From assembly GCF_041296385.1 (NCBI RefSeq), contig NC_091014.1, positions 67,030,578 through 67,094,577 of the forward strand: a DNA stretch of 64,000 nucleotides, given 5' to 3'. The notes beneath the pieces are model-generated. The model worked only from the letters and a program-made list of their open reading frames with translations, was not told where the DNA came from and made no database searches. Every line of letters starts with the position of its first letter. The first letter of the stretch is position 1. Made by a program: the position numbers and the translations under genes. Positions 1 through 14,784 of this stretch are shown piece after piece. The stretch comes from Aphelocoma coerulescens. Lineage: Eukaryota; Chordata; Aves; Passeriformes; Corvidae.

Positions 1-3000
1 TTCCAGAAGGGTTCGTAAAATGGAAAAACACAGATAGAGAATAGACCATAATAAGCTATTTTTTTTAAGGGAAACAGGAGCTAAATGGTGGCTGAACTAT
101 TCTGGCCTTCCAAAACCACTTTCAAAAGTCCGGAGGAAAAACAAACCCTCTAGGAATGTTTTTGGAAAGCTGTATTTGAATATTATCTTGCTGCATTCCT
201 GCCTCTGGCAGTAAAATTAGACCACATGAGATGGCAGTGATTGGTTTCATTGGCAGTGAGGTGTTACACTCTTCCATGTAAAGTATACCATTTTCAACTT
301 ATTTGATTTTGCACATAAACAAGGAGATTACAATTTGCAAACAGAAGTAAGGCTGAAGAGGGCAGTTTAGAGGGGGGAAAAGCTCACAGCTCGATGACAA
401 TATAACCTCATTCATTTCTCCTCTCTTTATTTCACATACATTAAAAAGAGCTGGTCTTGATCCACCTGACCTTGTATACTACCTTGCTATGTCCCACACA
501 GCTTTTCTAGCTGGCAGAAAATGCCTCGAGGTGTGGTGTTAATGACAGTGAGAAGGAAGGATAGTCTGACAATTAAAACTCTTTAGAAAGGTAGGGCAGT
601 TTAAAATGGCAAAATCTGGCTATTTCCTCTGCCTGCATCTGATCCTACCCTCAAATAATCCAATGGGAGAATAAATTGGACTAACTGAATTAAATACAGC
701 AAATTAGCCTTAACTACACTGCAGAGTATGGTTGTACAGAGACTGGTTTCTGAAATTTAAATTTCCACAAAAATCTAAAGGAAAAAACTCGGTTAAAGCT
801 GTCCATAAATTTATTTATATGTGGAATTAAAATGGCAGTTGTGCATCTGTTAACCCATGACAGTAACTGGATTATGAGTCAGACAAAGCAGCAGTGATTC
901 CAGTTAGGTGTGGTAACAGGAACTCAGTACTCTGTGGGAGGAAAATAATAGTTTTGGATGTATCTGTCCACACAATGTTTTAAGAAACAAGCACTTCAGG
1001 GGTGAAATGTCAGAAAACAAACACAGAACAGAACAACAACAAAATGGAGAATTTCATTCAGCCAAGGCTGGAGCTCAAGCCCTGCATTGTATGAGGATGC
1101 AGGGAAAAGCAGCTGAGCTCCAAACCTGACCAAAACTTTCCTGGAGCTGGGAAATTGTATGAAATTTGAATGACGTGCCCCAGGGGGTCACTATGTAAAA
1201 GTAGAGCTGAAAGCAAGGGCTGAGGAATTCCTAAAGGCACATATACTCTCTCTCTCTTTTGCATATCTCTGGAACTGAATTTGATGAACAGGAAAGCATT
1301 TGAAGCACAGCTTGCTTTGCATTGTTATCAGTGACCGAAAATGAAGTCATTTCCAAGAAAATCAGTGTGGAAAGGGGGATCCATTAAAACAAAATTTGAA
1401 TTTGAAGCATTCCTGATTTCCAAATGCTTCTATTGTCACTGTATTTTATCAGCATGTTCCCTATCTGGTTAAAAGAATATTCCATGGAAATGGGCTCTTG
1501 ATCCAAAAACATGGCATTGTTTCTATTCTTTTGCATTTGTTTTCCATTTCCAACGGCTCAAAACATTTGGATATAACAAGAAAAATGTGCCTAAATCACA
1601 CTTGCACACCAGGGAGATTGTGTTCTGAGGGAATCTGGGTAGGGAAGACAGCACTGGCAATCCTTCTCCCAGCACTCTCAGCATTGTCAGGTCTAAAGCA
1701 CAGCCCTGACAGACTCTGAAGTGCTTCTCCACTGGTGGGACAATCACTGTGCTGAAAGTTATAAACAATAAAAGGCAGGATAACCTGTAGGCTTAGTGTT
1801 CACTCTGATCTCATCTGTGGATTCCTGAACACAGGGAACTTCAATTCTGGTCCCTGGTGCTCCATTTGTAGCTAAAGAGTTTGGCACTAGGCTTTTAAAA
1901 TGGTCCCCCATCATGGATTCTATTTAAAAAGCAAGGCAGTGTAGCAAACAACGAGGTGCCTCATTAGTTCTGCAGAGATGCTCAGCAGGGGAGACTCTTT
2001 CCTGCTCTAGAATAGCAGGAATTTGAGCATAGCAGAAGAAAGGGGCTTTCTCTTTAAAGAAAGCCCACGCACTTCCTTTCCACCACCACCATTTGTCATT
2101 TCAGATCTCTTTGCTCCTCTCAGGAGCGTGTCCTTTCACTTCCCTAATCTTCTTAGCTATCTTTTGAAAATGTGATGGAAAGAATGAATAATTTGGTTTA
2201 CTCTTTAGCTTTAAAATGACCAGATATCCAGAGAGGGCTGACGTAGCCCTGCTCTTACACCACAGTGAATTCAGCACCAAGTTCCTGGGTAAGAGGGGAG
2301 ATATATATACATATAGATATATTTTATATATATCCATAACTGGAGGGCCTTGCCTGCTACAGGTTCACACCACAAAATTCTATAGTTCACATACCTGTAT
2401 CTACAATATGACAATACAGAGTAACACAGTTATGTGACCTGATAGAGAAAAAGTTAAGAAAAGCAAATAGTTGTCTTATTTTTATGGGGAGTAGGAAGTA
2501 TTTTAACCTGTAGTAAATAAGTATTTATTTTAGATTTACAGCAGATTCCATCTCTTAAATTTGTGTCTTGGTAAATCTACCAGGGAAGAGCCTGAGTGAC
2601 TGGTGACATGCCAAGCCTCTTGTGCACCACTGCTATTACAGGGGTAGCACAAAGGGACAAGTGACCACATTCCACATTCCCCTGCTGTATTAAGCAGTAT
2701 TCACAAAAAAAGTAATTGTTACAGATGCTTAACAATGTGTTTTAAATACACACTCATTATGAGTCTGGGAAACATTTTTGGATTTTGTACTTTCTTGAAA
2801 ACATTTGCCTCAAACAGAAAGGAAAGAGAAAAAGTCTCTTTTTTGGTGCCTTTAAAAAAATCCTCATGAATTTTGAATATTTCCACTAAAGTAGATTAGA
2901 AGAAATGCATCATTGCCATCTACTAATCCCTTCAGTTTAATACTACAAAGAATAAACCTTTCCTTATTTAACACTTAAATCATTCTGCTGTATGATCCTT

Positions 3001-6000
3001 GTCCTCAGAACAAGACCAGCATGATGTTTCTCCCTATAGCACATTTACTGAGTTATTGTTATGCATGCTAATCTCACTCACCTCCTGAGTTCCTGCTGCC
3101 TAGAAATGTTCTTGAAGGAGCTCCTGGAGTCTTTGGTTTTCCACAGCACATGTATCAAACAGTGAAAGGGGACTATCAACATCAGAATGAACATTTTTGA
3201 GTAAAGGAAACAAAAAGCTCCTCCCTTCACCCCCAATTTGGCACTTTCTGCTGAGCTGGTCAATGCAAATGCTGAGGGCTGAGGGATTATTTCAGCTAAA
3301 TGCAACCAAAATCACTGAGGAAAATGCTGTCACTTAGCTGAAAAGACTGAGAATAGGAGTGGGTAGAAAAGGGAAACCAAAACTAGAGCCTATGTCTGCT
3401 CCTCTCTGTTATTTCTTGGTCTGTTCCTCTTACTGTGCAGCTTCACCATAAAATACAATCCCAGCTGGACTTCAGCTGATACTTGCAGACGTTTTCAGCT
3501 CCTGAGGAAAACAGATTTATTTAGTAAATAAGAAACAATAAAGCATACCTATGGGTACCTGATTCAAATACATATTTATGCATATTTCTACCCTTCCCAT
3601 GGCAGGCCTGACACAAACCAGTGCCAGCTCTGCAGGCAGTGAGACTTTTGCTTTATAGCTAACTGAAAACAGTCAAAATTGGTGAATTAGCATATGCTAA
3701 GCTCCATAATATGCTCTCTGCACCTGAGCTATCTCATTTAAAGTTCCCCCAGACATGTCTATGCACTACTTAGAGAGGTTGCTGGGCGTTTATCATATTG
3801 TCTGAGTAATATTGTGACATTTTGAGTAGTCTAATTTGCTCCCATGTGACCTCCTGCAAAATGAATTGTCACTATTAGGAAGAGTAAGAGAGACAGGTCA
3901 AATGTGGAATACCTGGATGCACTTACAGCAGTCATTAAATTAGCAACATATGGAAAAAAGGATTGGCAGCAATCAGCTGTGTCCTTCTACTCTCGTGGAC
4001 ATCAGAAAACATTTCGAGAAGGTAGCCTGCTGATCTGCTTGAATGCCTCACACACCTAGGAAACAAACAGATATGCCAAGTTTCACCATCCATCTTCCTT
4101 TCTTGGAGCTTCTTTCCCAAGGATAAATTTCAGCACTTGGCTGAACTAAGCCTGTAAAGGGAATTCTTACTTGATGAGAATTGAAGGGTGTTTTTATTCT
4201 GCTGGTTTATACTCTCAAGTGGATCAAAAAGTTGTTACTGCTAATTGTGCCCAAACAAATTAACTTTGAGATCAAGGTTTCTAAATGGGATTTTCAAAAT
4301 GAGCAGTAAGCAAAGTCTTGGCATCTTGATCTTCCTAAAAAATATTCCTGTTGCTCTTCTGAGCAGCTTATCCTTTACACTGTGGAAGTGTAAAGGATCT
4401 ATAGAATCAGTAGAATCAGTATGTGGAATGACAAAATATCCATTATTTTTGTTATTGGATCCATTTTCCTGTACGGATTTTTGAGTAGTTTGAGTATGTT
4501 AAACACGTTAAGGAGGAAAGCTGGGAATCTTATTGAAACAAACTTATCAGTCTGCATCAAATAACCAGCATGAATGAGGGCCCCATTTTCTATCCTTCAC
4601 TTGCTAGGGTACTTCTGGAGATTGTTTTTGGTTCAGAGTCATCAACACAGGGACAAATATCACCAAAATTCCCTTTTCTGCCTTCTGGCCTGCATCTCTC
4701 TCAAGAACACAGCACAATTTCTTGCTCCTACCCTGTGCTGGCTCCAAAATGACCTCTGGGTCTCTGCCTCACTAGTGGAATCATTAGGGAGGTCTAGGAA
4801 GAATCACGTATAGGGCTTGAGTTAAGTCCTGGCCAAATGGGTTACATGACTTTTGGAGCAGATTCAGTCTTTGGGAGTCCCTTGATGATGCCAAACTCTC
4901 AGTGTTGTTTAAAAAATGCAAAAGTGTGCCCACAGGCATTTACAAAAACAATACACACATCAAGAAGTGAAATCCAGATTCTATCAGAGTCAGTGAGAAA
5001 ACTCATTTTAGTCGTGCTGGAGCCAGGATTTTAGCCTCTGAAGTCTATAGTTGGAAACTTTAGCTGACTGAAAAATTAGTGCATTGCTGAGATATTTGAA
5101 GATCCTCATTAACTTCATAATTCTGGTAATCATTTATAAGTCTAAAGATACTTACACTTTGCTAACTGCACCTCCAAGAAAATAAGGCTGAGATTTGAAA
5201 GCCAACTGGGCCCCCCTCTGCCAGCATCTCTTGTCTCACCAGCAATGTGTTTGCAGCAATGGAAGCTCTGTTAATTCATAACTCTCAATCTTGCTTTAAG
5301 ATAGAATTGAGCACCGTGTCCTATTTTGCTACAGCTTAATTGACAACTCTGTTGATAGACAAGCTATAAAAGAGCATCTGTAGATTTGCAAAGGAAAAAA
5401 AAAATATTGAAGAAGTAGGAGAAGCATGCTTGCTTGATTGCAATAAGTTATGTTTAGAACTGGATGTGGAAAAATCCAAGTTTAAGAGTAAGAGTTCCCT
5501 TACATGGAATTAAATCAAGCCAAATGCTACAGGGATGCTTTGTGATCTAGCTCGAGTCCTTTCCCTTTCTCTGTGGAAGAAGTGAGATGCATTGGCCCAC
5601 TCCTCAGTACATGTTTACATCTTCCTTTCCTCTGACTGCTTTCCCAGCTCAGCTTCCCAGTGCTCAGCCTGAAAGGCAGCAGTGTAATGGTTATAAACTT
5701 TCTCCCTTTGCATAGAGTTTAGGCAGGTGAGCACTGCAGCTTTCCTTTGCCGTGGAGAAGGAATGCAGCTTTTTCTAGCTTATCTCAAAGGCCACTCCAC
5801 CTTTTCCTGCTCCCTGATAGAAAAAGGAGCTTTGAACTCAGGTAACACTGGAAAGACACATTTGCAAGGGAAGGTGTTTACCTTCACCTCTTCTGATCAT
5901 CTCACCTCAATGAAATAGAGGGGTTCTTGAGTGATTTTGATGCCCCATTTTCTGTCAGTCAGCTTATCAAAGACACAACAATGAACTGATTTCCACATGG

Positions 6001-7828
6001 AACTCATTAAGGATTCTCTGTCACAGAAAGAAAGATGACAAGAGGAACGATCATGAAGCCATGAGAAGGCAGGCACAGTGAGTGGCTCATGCAAATGCTT
6101 TTCTTCAGATGCTGCCTTTCATCATCTTTACCTCTGTCTAAAGTTGAGTACATCTGCTGTAGTCAGATTCCAAAATTTCAAGGGACAAAGGAATGTAAAG
6201 CTCTCCTATAAAACAAAAAAAAATGTGTACAGCTGCCTGAACTTCCACTGAAATTGAAAACCCAAAGCAGGAGTTCCTTTTCCATGTTTCCAATCCCTGT
6301 CATCTGTAGAAGATGTTTATGTGGTGACTGGCTCTGTTATTTCTCCTTTTGAGAAGCACTGTACAGGAAGGAAGAGTTGCTGATAGAACTGTTCCCTCAG
6401 CTCTGCTCATGTTTTGTCAAAATAGAAAGTAAGCAGGAAGCAGAGAGTATTCTTCAATGATGTGAGTAGCACAGCTAACAATTAGGACTTCCCCTGAAGA
6501 TGGGATGGGTTTTGTGCCACGAGATGAAAAGGGAATCAAAGTCAAGAATATTTTTTAGTGAAAAAGATTGATACAAACGTCCTGAGGCAAACTGTCATTG
6601 GTGTAACCAGAAGGAGCAGCTGTCAGAAAAAGGAATAGTCATCAATTGCTTGACAGAACATGACAGCTTGGTTCATAAATAGCTTCTTCTGTGAAAACAG
6701 ATCCTACACCACAGAGGCAAAAACATATTGTAAAGAGAATCAACTTTTTGCTGTGCTAGCCTCATTCTAATTAACACACCAGTCCTGAGGCAAAAGAAGC
6801 CCTCTTCTACAGCCCACACTGCAGATTTCTGGTGGTTTGTATCTTTTAAAACAAAAAAAAAGACCCATTTTTTGGATGGGACTCATCTACCAAATCAGTA
6901 TAGTCAAAACTACTACATGAAGCCACTCTCTCTCTGCCCCAGACTGAGCAGGAACTTCAGCAGAGGCTATTTTTCCTCTCCACTTACTGTTTTTTTAGAA
7001 GATTAGCATACCATGCAAGGATATTTCTGAGAAGTGCAAGACATCACTGGGAACGAAGTCTATAAAAAGGAAATGAAGTATGAATAAAAAATTGCACTGT
7101 ATTAAAATGAATATGCACATGCAACATGAATATATCCATTTTTAATGACGCTTTTTATAACTGTCATTGGAGGGGAAGATTATGGATTTCTAATTCTGAG
7201 AGACTGATAAATTATGTCTTCTTCCAACAAGGTCACGTTTAGCTCCAGCCATATAGATAGAGTTAGTCCAGAACACTTAGTGCTCACAGTGCAGGAAAAC
7301 ACTGCAAGTTTCTAAGAGCTATGTAAAGAAAATCAGCAACAATTTAAGGAGAAATTATTAATTTTTGTGCATGCCAGGCTATGTTGTCACAACTGAGGCA
7401 TTGTGCCTTTAGCTCCTCATAGAGCTGTAGCCTCTAAAAGGACACAATCGCATTCCAGTCCATTTAATCCTAATTTTTCTTTGGTTTTACTGCAGGTGAA
7501 ATGCAAGAAAATAATACCTAAAATCCCTGCAGTGTTAAGTAACAGACCCAAGTTATTTTGACATTTTATGCAACAGAGATAACAATTCAAGAGAGTTATT
7601 CCAGCAATTTGTTGCTCCAATAACTTGCTGTGCTTATGCTGACAACTTTGTCTTTGATGATGTCAAATTTAGTGGCAAGCTTTAAGACTGCAGTGTATCT
7701 AAGACTACAAAAGCCTATCCTGCTTTTCATTTGCCTGCCTGAATACATAAGTATGTCTTTATTTCTCTGTTATCACCAACAAATCTAATTTAAGGCATGT
7801 CTTGATGCAGTTTAGATCTTTATTCTTA
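1..7828. other. Unique AT-rich non-coding DNA, no gene seen
   Basis: All reading frames here are short (under about 80 residues) and none resembles a protein family I know. I see no CR1 tail, LTR or tRNA. A short run of alternating A and T lies at about 2300-2332. This may be intergenic DNA or the intron of a gene whose exons lie outside the window; the sequence does not decide. Confidence 0.6.
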
Positions 7829-8185
7829 ATCACAGAATCACAGAACCATTTAGGTTGGAAAAGAACTCCAAGATCATCGAGTCCAACTTGTGACCAATCC
7901 CCACCTTTTCACTGAGTGCCACATCCAGTCCTTCTGTGGACACCTCCAGGGATGGGGACTCCATCACCTCCCTGAGCAGCCCCTTCCAATGCTTAAAAAC
8001 CATTTTCATGAAGTAATTCCTCCTGATGTCCAACCTGAACCTCCCCTGGCACAGCTCAAGGCTGTTTCCTTGTGTCCTGTCACCTGGGAGAAGAGCCCCA
8101 ACTTCACCTGGCTGCACCCTCCTCGTTGCTTCATGGTGGAGTACCTTGAGGCCCCTCTCAGTGCTTGGCCCCAGGATTTTTGGGA
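7829..8185 (-). mobile_element. CR1 LINE fragment, antisense, 5'-truncated
   Basis: Read on the minus strand this is the 3' end of a CR1 non-LTR retrotransposon. The + strand begins with tandem AATCACAG octamers, the complement of the CR1 3' tail, then AGGTTGGAAAAGAACTCCAA, and continues through the complement of the last ORF2 codons. CR1 ORF2 encodes an endonuclease and reverse transcriptase; only the extreme C-terminus and the short 3' UTR remain, so the copy is dead. The 5' truncation point is approximate because the flanking sequence is also GC-rich. Confidence 0.9.
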
Positions 8186-8660
8186 CAGCTCCAAAGAGCT
8201 CTTGGAGGGGTGAAGAGGGGTTAACCCCATGGCTGTAGGGAAAGTGTGTGAGCAGCTCAGGGAGAGGGCAGGGAAGGGACAGGACCCTGCCCTGAGAGGG
8301 GGATGACCTTGGCCCCCATGCCCTGTGGACACCTCCTGGTCCCAACAGGGAGAAGCCAGTCCTGTTTCCCCCAGCACTGCGAGGGGGATCCTGGAGAGGG
8401 TGAGGGCAGCTGGGGCTCCCCCAGGGAGGGGGAGGAGGGGATGTGCCCTGTGTGAGGAGATGCTGGAGGCAGCCCAGTGCAGGAAAGCTGTAAGGTTTTG
8501 TGTAAACTTATTTAATGACACTTTTCTTCCTCATCATGAATGCCCAGCACACAGTTTGGGCGTGGTGGCTCTGGGCAGACCAATGCCTGTCCCACCCCAG
8601 GAATCCCAAAGAGCAGCTGAACCACGGCTCTCCTGGATTTCTCAGGGCAAACCTCTCCTG
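8186..8660. other. GC-rich stretch next to a CR1 copy, unassigned
   Basis: This segment is much richer in G and C than its surroundings and has purine-rich runs at about 8235-8470. Overlapping frames of 113 to 171 residues on both strands reflect GC content and show no recognisable domain. It could be a further repeat fragment into which the CR1 inserted, or older CR1 sequence decayed beyond recognition by eye. Confidence 0.4.
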
Positions 8661-11600
8661 CAATAGCAAAATGAACTAACTGAACTAACTTCACCTCCAG
8701 TGAAGCTTTTAAGGTTTAAAAAAAGTTTACCTCTAGCTATCAGCACTCTCTGGCTATTTTACAGAAATTGGCCTGTTCTGACATGGGGCACAAGCAGAGA
8801 TGCTAAAATAGAGCTGCTCAGGTGCCATCTGTGGGCTCAGCTCTTTGGTAAATATTTATACTAAAGATAAACTGACAAGTTTATGTGAAGGAACCATTAA
8901 TTTATCTAATTTTACAATCTTTCAACAATTTTGGCTAGGGGCTCTTCTTTCTATTTTTTCTCTTTACCACTGCAAGTCCAGTGCTTAGACACATGTCTGC
9001 TTTCCCCACACTTCTTAAATTTGTCATGTAAGTATATTTTAGACAGAATCTGTGGTAGTGTTGCTTGACATGGCAGAAGGACTCTTTGGGTGTGTTGAAT
9101 GTTAAGGGCCTGGTGCATGCTCAGCTGCATGGCATAGAAAAACTGTCAGAATCTTCTTTTAAATCAGGATTTAAAAGAAATTCAGGGCCAGAACTGCAAG
9201 ACTGTTTAACTTCTTGTTTTCCCTGTGACTTGGATTTCTGTGTGCAGCTTGGCTCATGGGAGAGTTTTGGGGTCATTTCTCTTCAGTCTCTGCCTTGAGA
9301 GGCTCCTAATCTTTGTTAGAGCAGGAGAAAAGATTGTCAGTGACAGTGATCCTGACTGAAGTAAGGAAGATTTTGGTTTAATGAAAAGGTGTTGTCAAAT
9401 AACAGTGCAACAAATAAAAGAGCAAGGAATGCTTTTCAAATTTAGTAATACTCAAAACAGTCTAATTAAAATCTGAATTTTGGTTGGTTGGTTTGTTTGG
9501 GTTTTTGTTGGTTTTTTTTATGGGAGAAAAACCTGGAAGCTTGGGACTAGCAATTATAAAGATGAATAATTGCATAATAAACACCAATCTGAGCCTTGGT
9601 AATTAGACCCAGCAGCACTTTGATTTTTTAAATGACAATCTGGTGCTGAATGGATGGCAAGAAAGGCAAGCAAAGTGTAACAGATGTAAAGAGGTAGTTT
9701 GCAGTCATATTTGTACCAGACTGCTGTAGGTGTGGTACACCCCAGTACAGAATTCACTCTGTTGCCACAGAGGAAACTTGATAATTTGCACTCAGCTGTA
9801 ACCTAAAGGCCCAAATATAACAGGTAGGGCTGGGATAGGCTGACAGTCTCAAATGTGGTCTAAGTAAGCGAAGTATGGCCTAACTACAACAGAAAGGAAC
9901 TTCAAAATTGGGCTTAAAATGTTTCATCCCTCACATCACGCTGGGTATCTTGCAGGACAGCTAATTAACTAAGGAAGTTATTTGTGTGCCACTTGCCAAT
10001 TCGTATGGCCAGTAATGTTATATTTATACTATGTATTACACCAGATTCATACACAGAATAGGATTCTTGTTAGTTTTTTTTTTTTAAGCACAATTTAAAT
10101 TTTCTAGACTAGAAGCTGATTCACACTCTAATGCTTAAAGAACCACATTCCCATCTGAATTTCTTTAATTCTTAATCCTAGAATTTCAGGACTAAGTATA
10201 GAAATTCATTGAAGCATAAAATCATTGCACTCCATTATACTGCTTGTAATACAGATATGTGAGAGAATATTCTCTGAGAGATCTGTTGAAGATTATTAGA
10301 AATAAACTTCCTCCAGCTGATTGTTCACATAATAGCACCTGTGTTGATTAAATGAACCTCAGCAAATGACTGCCTGGAGGATAAGAAAAATCCACAAACA
10401 CAAGTTAAAATGTGCATGCAAGATTTTCTGTGCAGCATGGATAGCTCCATTTTCACAGCCTTTATTGAAATCAATTACTATCTCAAGAAAAAAAAAAATG
10501 TGTAATGAGGAATTTAACTTACTGGTGTGTGATATGCTTTCAAAATAAAAATCTGAAGACAGAAAAAACAATGAAGAAGAAAAAATAAAAGCTAAACTGT
10601 TTTCTGTTCTGAAGTGATTCCCAGAAATTAAATTATATTCAGGGGTTTAAAACTTCATGAACCTTCACTTGTCCAATCTATGTTTTTCCCCCATTTAATA
10701 TAGTGCAATTTCACAGCAATTGTACAGCATATCTAAGTATAAAAGAACTTGACTTAATTTTACATGTGATTTTTCTTATTTCAGCTTATTTTTGCTTTCT
10801 TCTTCCAAATTAGGATGAAGGTCCCCCTTCTGTGTACAGAAGCCAGCCCCAGACACTTCAGTATTCATGTCTTTCCTTTCACCTCTCTTACCCCATTTGC
10901 AAGCAAATCAGACATCACTGATAAACCGAGTGCAGTGACTGCTGTAGTGCTGAATCTTTATTTTCTTGTACTTTTGCCACTGTAGCCATGTGCAGAGACT
11001 TGATTTGCACTAGAAATCTGTTTGGCAGGACAGTCTGGTGCTTGCATTCTCCCTTGAAGGTCAGAGATCCTACTCCCTGCAAGCTGCCGTGGGACAAATA
11101 CCACTGCACATGTTAAATCCTAGATCATTTAAGAGGAAATACCTGAATAAGATTAGATGTATGGCTTGGTTGAGAATTAAATGCTTAAAATTGAAGTGCA
11201 CTGAGGTTTCACTCAGTCTCTTCTCTAATCAGAGCTCAGTGCAGACACCTGAATATTGGACAGGCTTATGTTGGATGTATTTGGTTTGAATTTTGCAAGC
11301 CTTGTTTTGAGAAGGCCTTGTTGACTCATAGAAATTTACTCATTTAAATGGCTACACTTAGTGCTTCTACACTCAAGAAAAAATTCGTTTATGCCAGTTC
11401 TGATTAACCATCTGATTTTTATCACTCGTATTTTCACTCCTTATTTAGAAGGAGAATAATGCAGTTCTGTTTCCTGCAGCAGGTAGCAGCTTCAGAAAGA
11501 AGAGTTCCTCTGTTTCTGACCTACTCCTTTACCTGTGTTTGGTGCCCCTTCCTCTTGGCTCTATGCTCCCACCACTTTCCTCCTTCAGACCATGTCCTCT

Positions 11601-14600
11601 TGAGCTGATTCAGATTTTTCTTCTCAGACACGGAGTCTCCAAGTTTCCAGGCTTTAATCTCCTCTTTACCTTCTGGTTGCTCACTCCAATGTCATTGAAG
11701 GGCTATAAATTGAAGATCCCAGATGTCCAATCTTCAATTCCGTCTGCCTCTGTTTATTGAAGCTTGTCAGGGTTAGTTTAACAAACTTGATGTTTCAGTG
11801 ATTTAAGGATCAAATAACAATAAGGTTTTATGAAGAAACTTAACTAGTGCTGGATAAAAGTGGGCACTGCTTACAATTAAGAACTAATTCATTAATTATG
11901 AAAATTAAATCATTTCCAGCAATAGTGCGGGTGGAGGGAGAAAGAGAGGGGAGGGGATATGGGACAGGCCTCTCCCTTCACTTTTTGGATCTGAAAATAC
12001 GCTTAGTAATGGCTGATAACAGAGATAGCAGTGTAAGAACTTGCTCTGTTCTCTGCCCTCTGTGTCAGTTCTTCAGTTTTGGTTACTTAATTTAATTCAT
12101 TAGCTGGGAACCATCCAGGCAGACCTAATACCTCCTCTTTTCCTTTTTAAAGCTTAGAGCCTAAATTGAGTTTGATGGATAACGCAACTGAAAGTTTAAG
12201 AACAGAAAATTAAATCCTGGGGATAGTCAAAATGTGTGTTAAAGCAATGGATCTATTTAAACCAGAAAAATTTAATAAGATAATTGGAATGCATTTATTT
12301 GCATTCATCTCAGAGCCTGTTCTTCCAGCTTTAGCATTGCCAATTACATTCTGCATGATACTCTTTATTATGATCTTTTGGTAACACAAGCATTTAAATC
12401 TAGACACTTTACCCTGCTCTTTTACACCCCATCCTTTCATCCTGGCATTTCTTGTTGGCCTTTTGGCCATAATCAGTTAAGTATCCAGCACTTTCCTGGT
12501 ATATTTTCCTTCAGGTTTATAAGCTGACCTAATAGGTTTGCTCATCTTTGACTACAATTCTGAATTACAGTCAAATTAAGCTGATTTATTTGCACTCAAT
12601 GTTGCATTAACTAGTAGTATAAAATACTAACTGGCATGTGAGCAAGATCATGGGGTTTTAGTTGTAGGACAGTGCAGTTTTATGGAGTAATCAGATGCTT
12701 TGGAATGTTACAGAGCTGTAAAAATATATTAAAATATTCTTTGCTGTCTTCAGATCAAAGGAATGGTAAGAAAAAATTAGGAATGACAGACCAGGAGATG
12801 ATTACTTGTCATAGGGGGTTCCCTGTACCTAAACACATATTTGAAAAAGGTCTCTCTGACTATTTTTCAAGCTTTCTTCTATTGTTTCCAGGAGAAGAAT
12901 AGGACTTGGCAGCCCACCTCTGGAAATCAGTCATTTCAAGCTGGATCCAAAGCCAAAGGAAAGAGATAAAAATTCCTTTGACTGTGCAAGGAGATAATTC
13001 CCTGAGCATGGTGTGTTGTCTTGGTGATAAAACATGTTTCCTTGCTAAGCTTTATTTAAACACTGTTGTCATACCTGGGCTAGAAGCTCCAGAACTGTAA
13101 TCATGAGCAAACAGACCTGTACTGCAGCGAAGCTCTCCTGCCTTGTTGTCAGTGCATTCACACTTCCTGAAGCATAATTAATTTGGGTATTTGTTTCATA
13201 GGTTGTTGCTTCTCCATCCCCTTCACTGCTTATTTATTTTTCCTTTGTTACCCTTCTTTCATAATCAGTGATTTTTCTTTCTGGTCTTTTATTATGTTTC
13301 CACAGGTTTGCTCAGAGGCTCATAGGAATCCTAGGAAACTGCCTTCATGTGGAGAAGTGCTTTGTTAAAACATCTTTATCAAAAAAAATCACTGCAGACT
13401 TTTGCCAACAGCTTAAGTCCCTTGCCCTTCCTTGAGGGCCATGTTATGTAGCAATAACCCTTGTGCATTTGAGAAAGCAGTGCTGGTATATTTTAAGTGG
13501 GATGAAATGGTGTGATTTCCACTTTGAAGCTGCACAGCTACAGCTCCACAGCTGGAGTTAGCCCAGACTTGAAGTAACTCTTATTTAAGAGGTACTTCAC
13601 TTCTGCTCGCTTTAAATATATGTATTCTCTCCATCAGAATCAAAAAAACCCCAATAAATTGTGATTTCCATTTCTTTGAAAAATTTTACTGCAGTTCAAC
13701 CAGTTCTGCTGACAGCCTCATAAAGCTGTGTGGATACTGCTGGTGTTGCTGGTGGTTCTTGGGGTATTTTGGTACAGAATGCAGTATTCCTTGGAGTGTG
13801 CACCCCATATATACCAAGCAGCATATTGGTAAGAATCCATACTGAATTGGCATAGCAAGGACAAGTAAGTGCTTATCAGAATATTTCAGGGAGAGAATCC
13901 AATCCACATGATGAGGCTTTCCTTAGTTTAAAAGTAGAAGTGTTCAGATAACCCACATCATTTCAGTTAAATTCAGAAACAGAAAACGGATAGCATATTT
14001 AGCCTAAGGGAAAGTTCTTGATTTATTTTAACTTGTATCTGGTAGTGATATAACCATATTTTTTCCGTGATTGGAACCACAAAGACCTTAAATACGTATT
14101 TTCTTCTCTCATATTTCTAATATAGAGATTTTTGCAGAAGAAGTTGATGATTCTCAGCTGATAAAGTTATCAGCTCTCACCTAATAATATATTTAATTCC
14201 AAGAAAGTCGGACGTGAAATCCCATCTCAGTCCAAAGACAGATAAAGCTGTTTGGGTCCAGCGAGACATTCTCAGTATATGAAGGTATTTACATCTGTTA
14301 TCTTACAAAAATTAGGTTTAGACAGAGCAGATCCTTTCTGTGAAAGTGAGATGTCCAGATTCCCAGTGAGGCCTAGCCTTTATATCATGACCTAACCTTA
14401 AAGTTACTATTTTCAGCTGAGTATGAGGTGGAAATTACAGTCACAGAAATGGAAAGATGCCTCCACAGGTATTATTTGCATGTTTCAGCGTGGATTACCA
14501 ACCCTGGGAGGGCCAGAGGGAAGCTGTATACAGGAATATATACGAGCTGTATGTAAGAGTTTGGCAAAACTGCATTTCAAGGCGACTCACCCGATCCATA

Positions 14601-14784
14601 AGAAGATATTGTTGCCATCCAGACAGCAATCAGCTATTTATTGAGGGGATTTCCCATGTGAGTGTTGCTGTTTGCAAAAGATCCCAGTAAAGGAGGGTTT
14701 TTAGCAAGCACTCTGTGCCTGTACAACACAAGGGAAAAGTTCTATCACTGAATGAAGTTATATTAAAATTTGAAGGCTTTTTCA
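8661..14784. other. Unique AT-rich non-coding DNA, no gene seen
   Basis: Only short random reading frames occur. There are small T-rich and A-rich runs (for example near 9500, 10076 and 10490). No transposon end, RNA gene or coding exon could be supported. Confidence 0.55.

Noticed and set aside
7417..7620. 67-residue minus-strand frame as a small gene
   Set aside because: It has no family resemblance, no supporting splice or promoter signal, and a length common by chance in AT-rich DNA.
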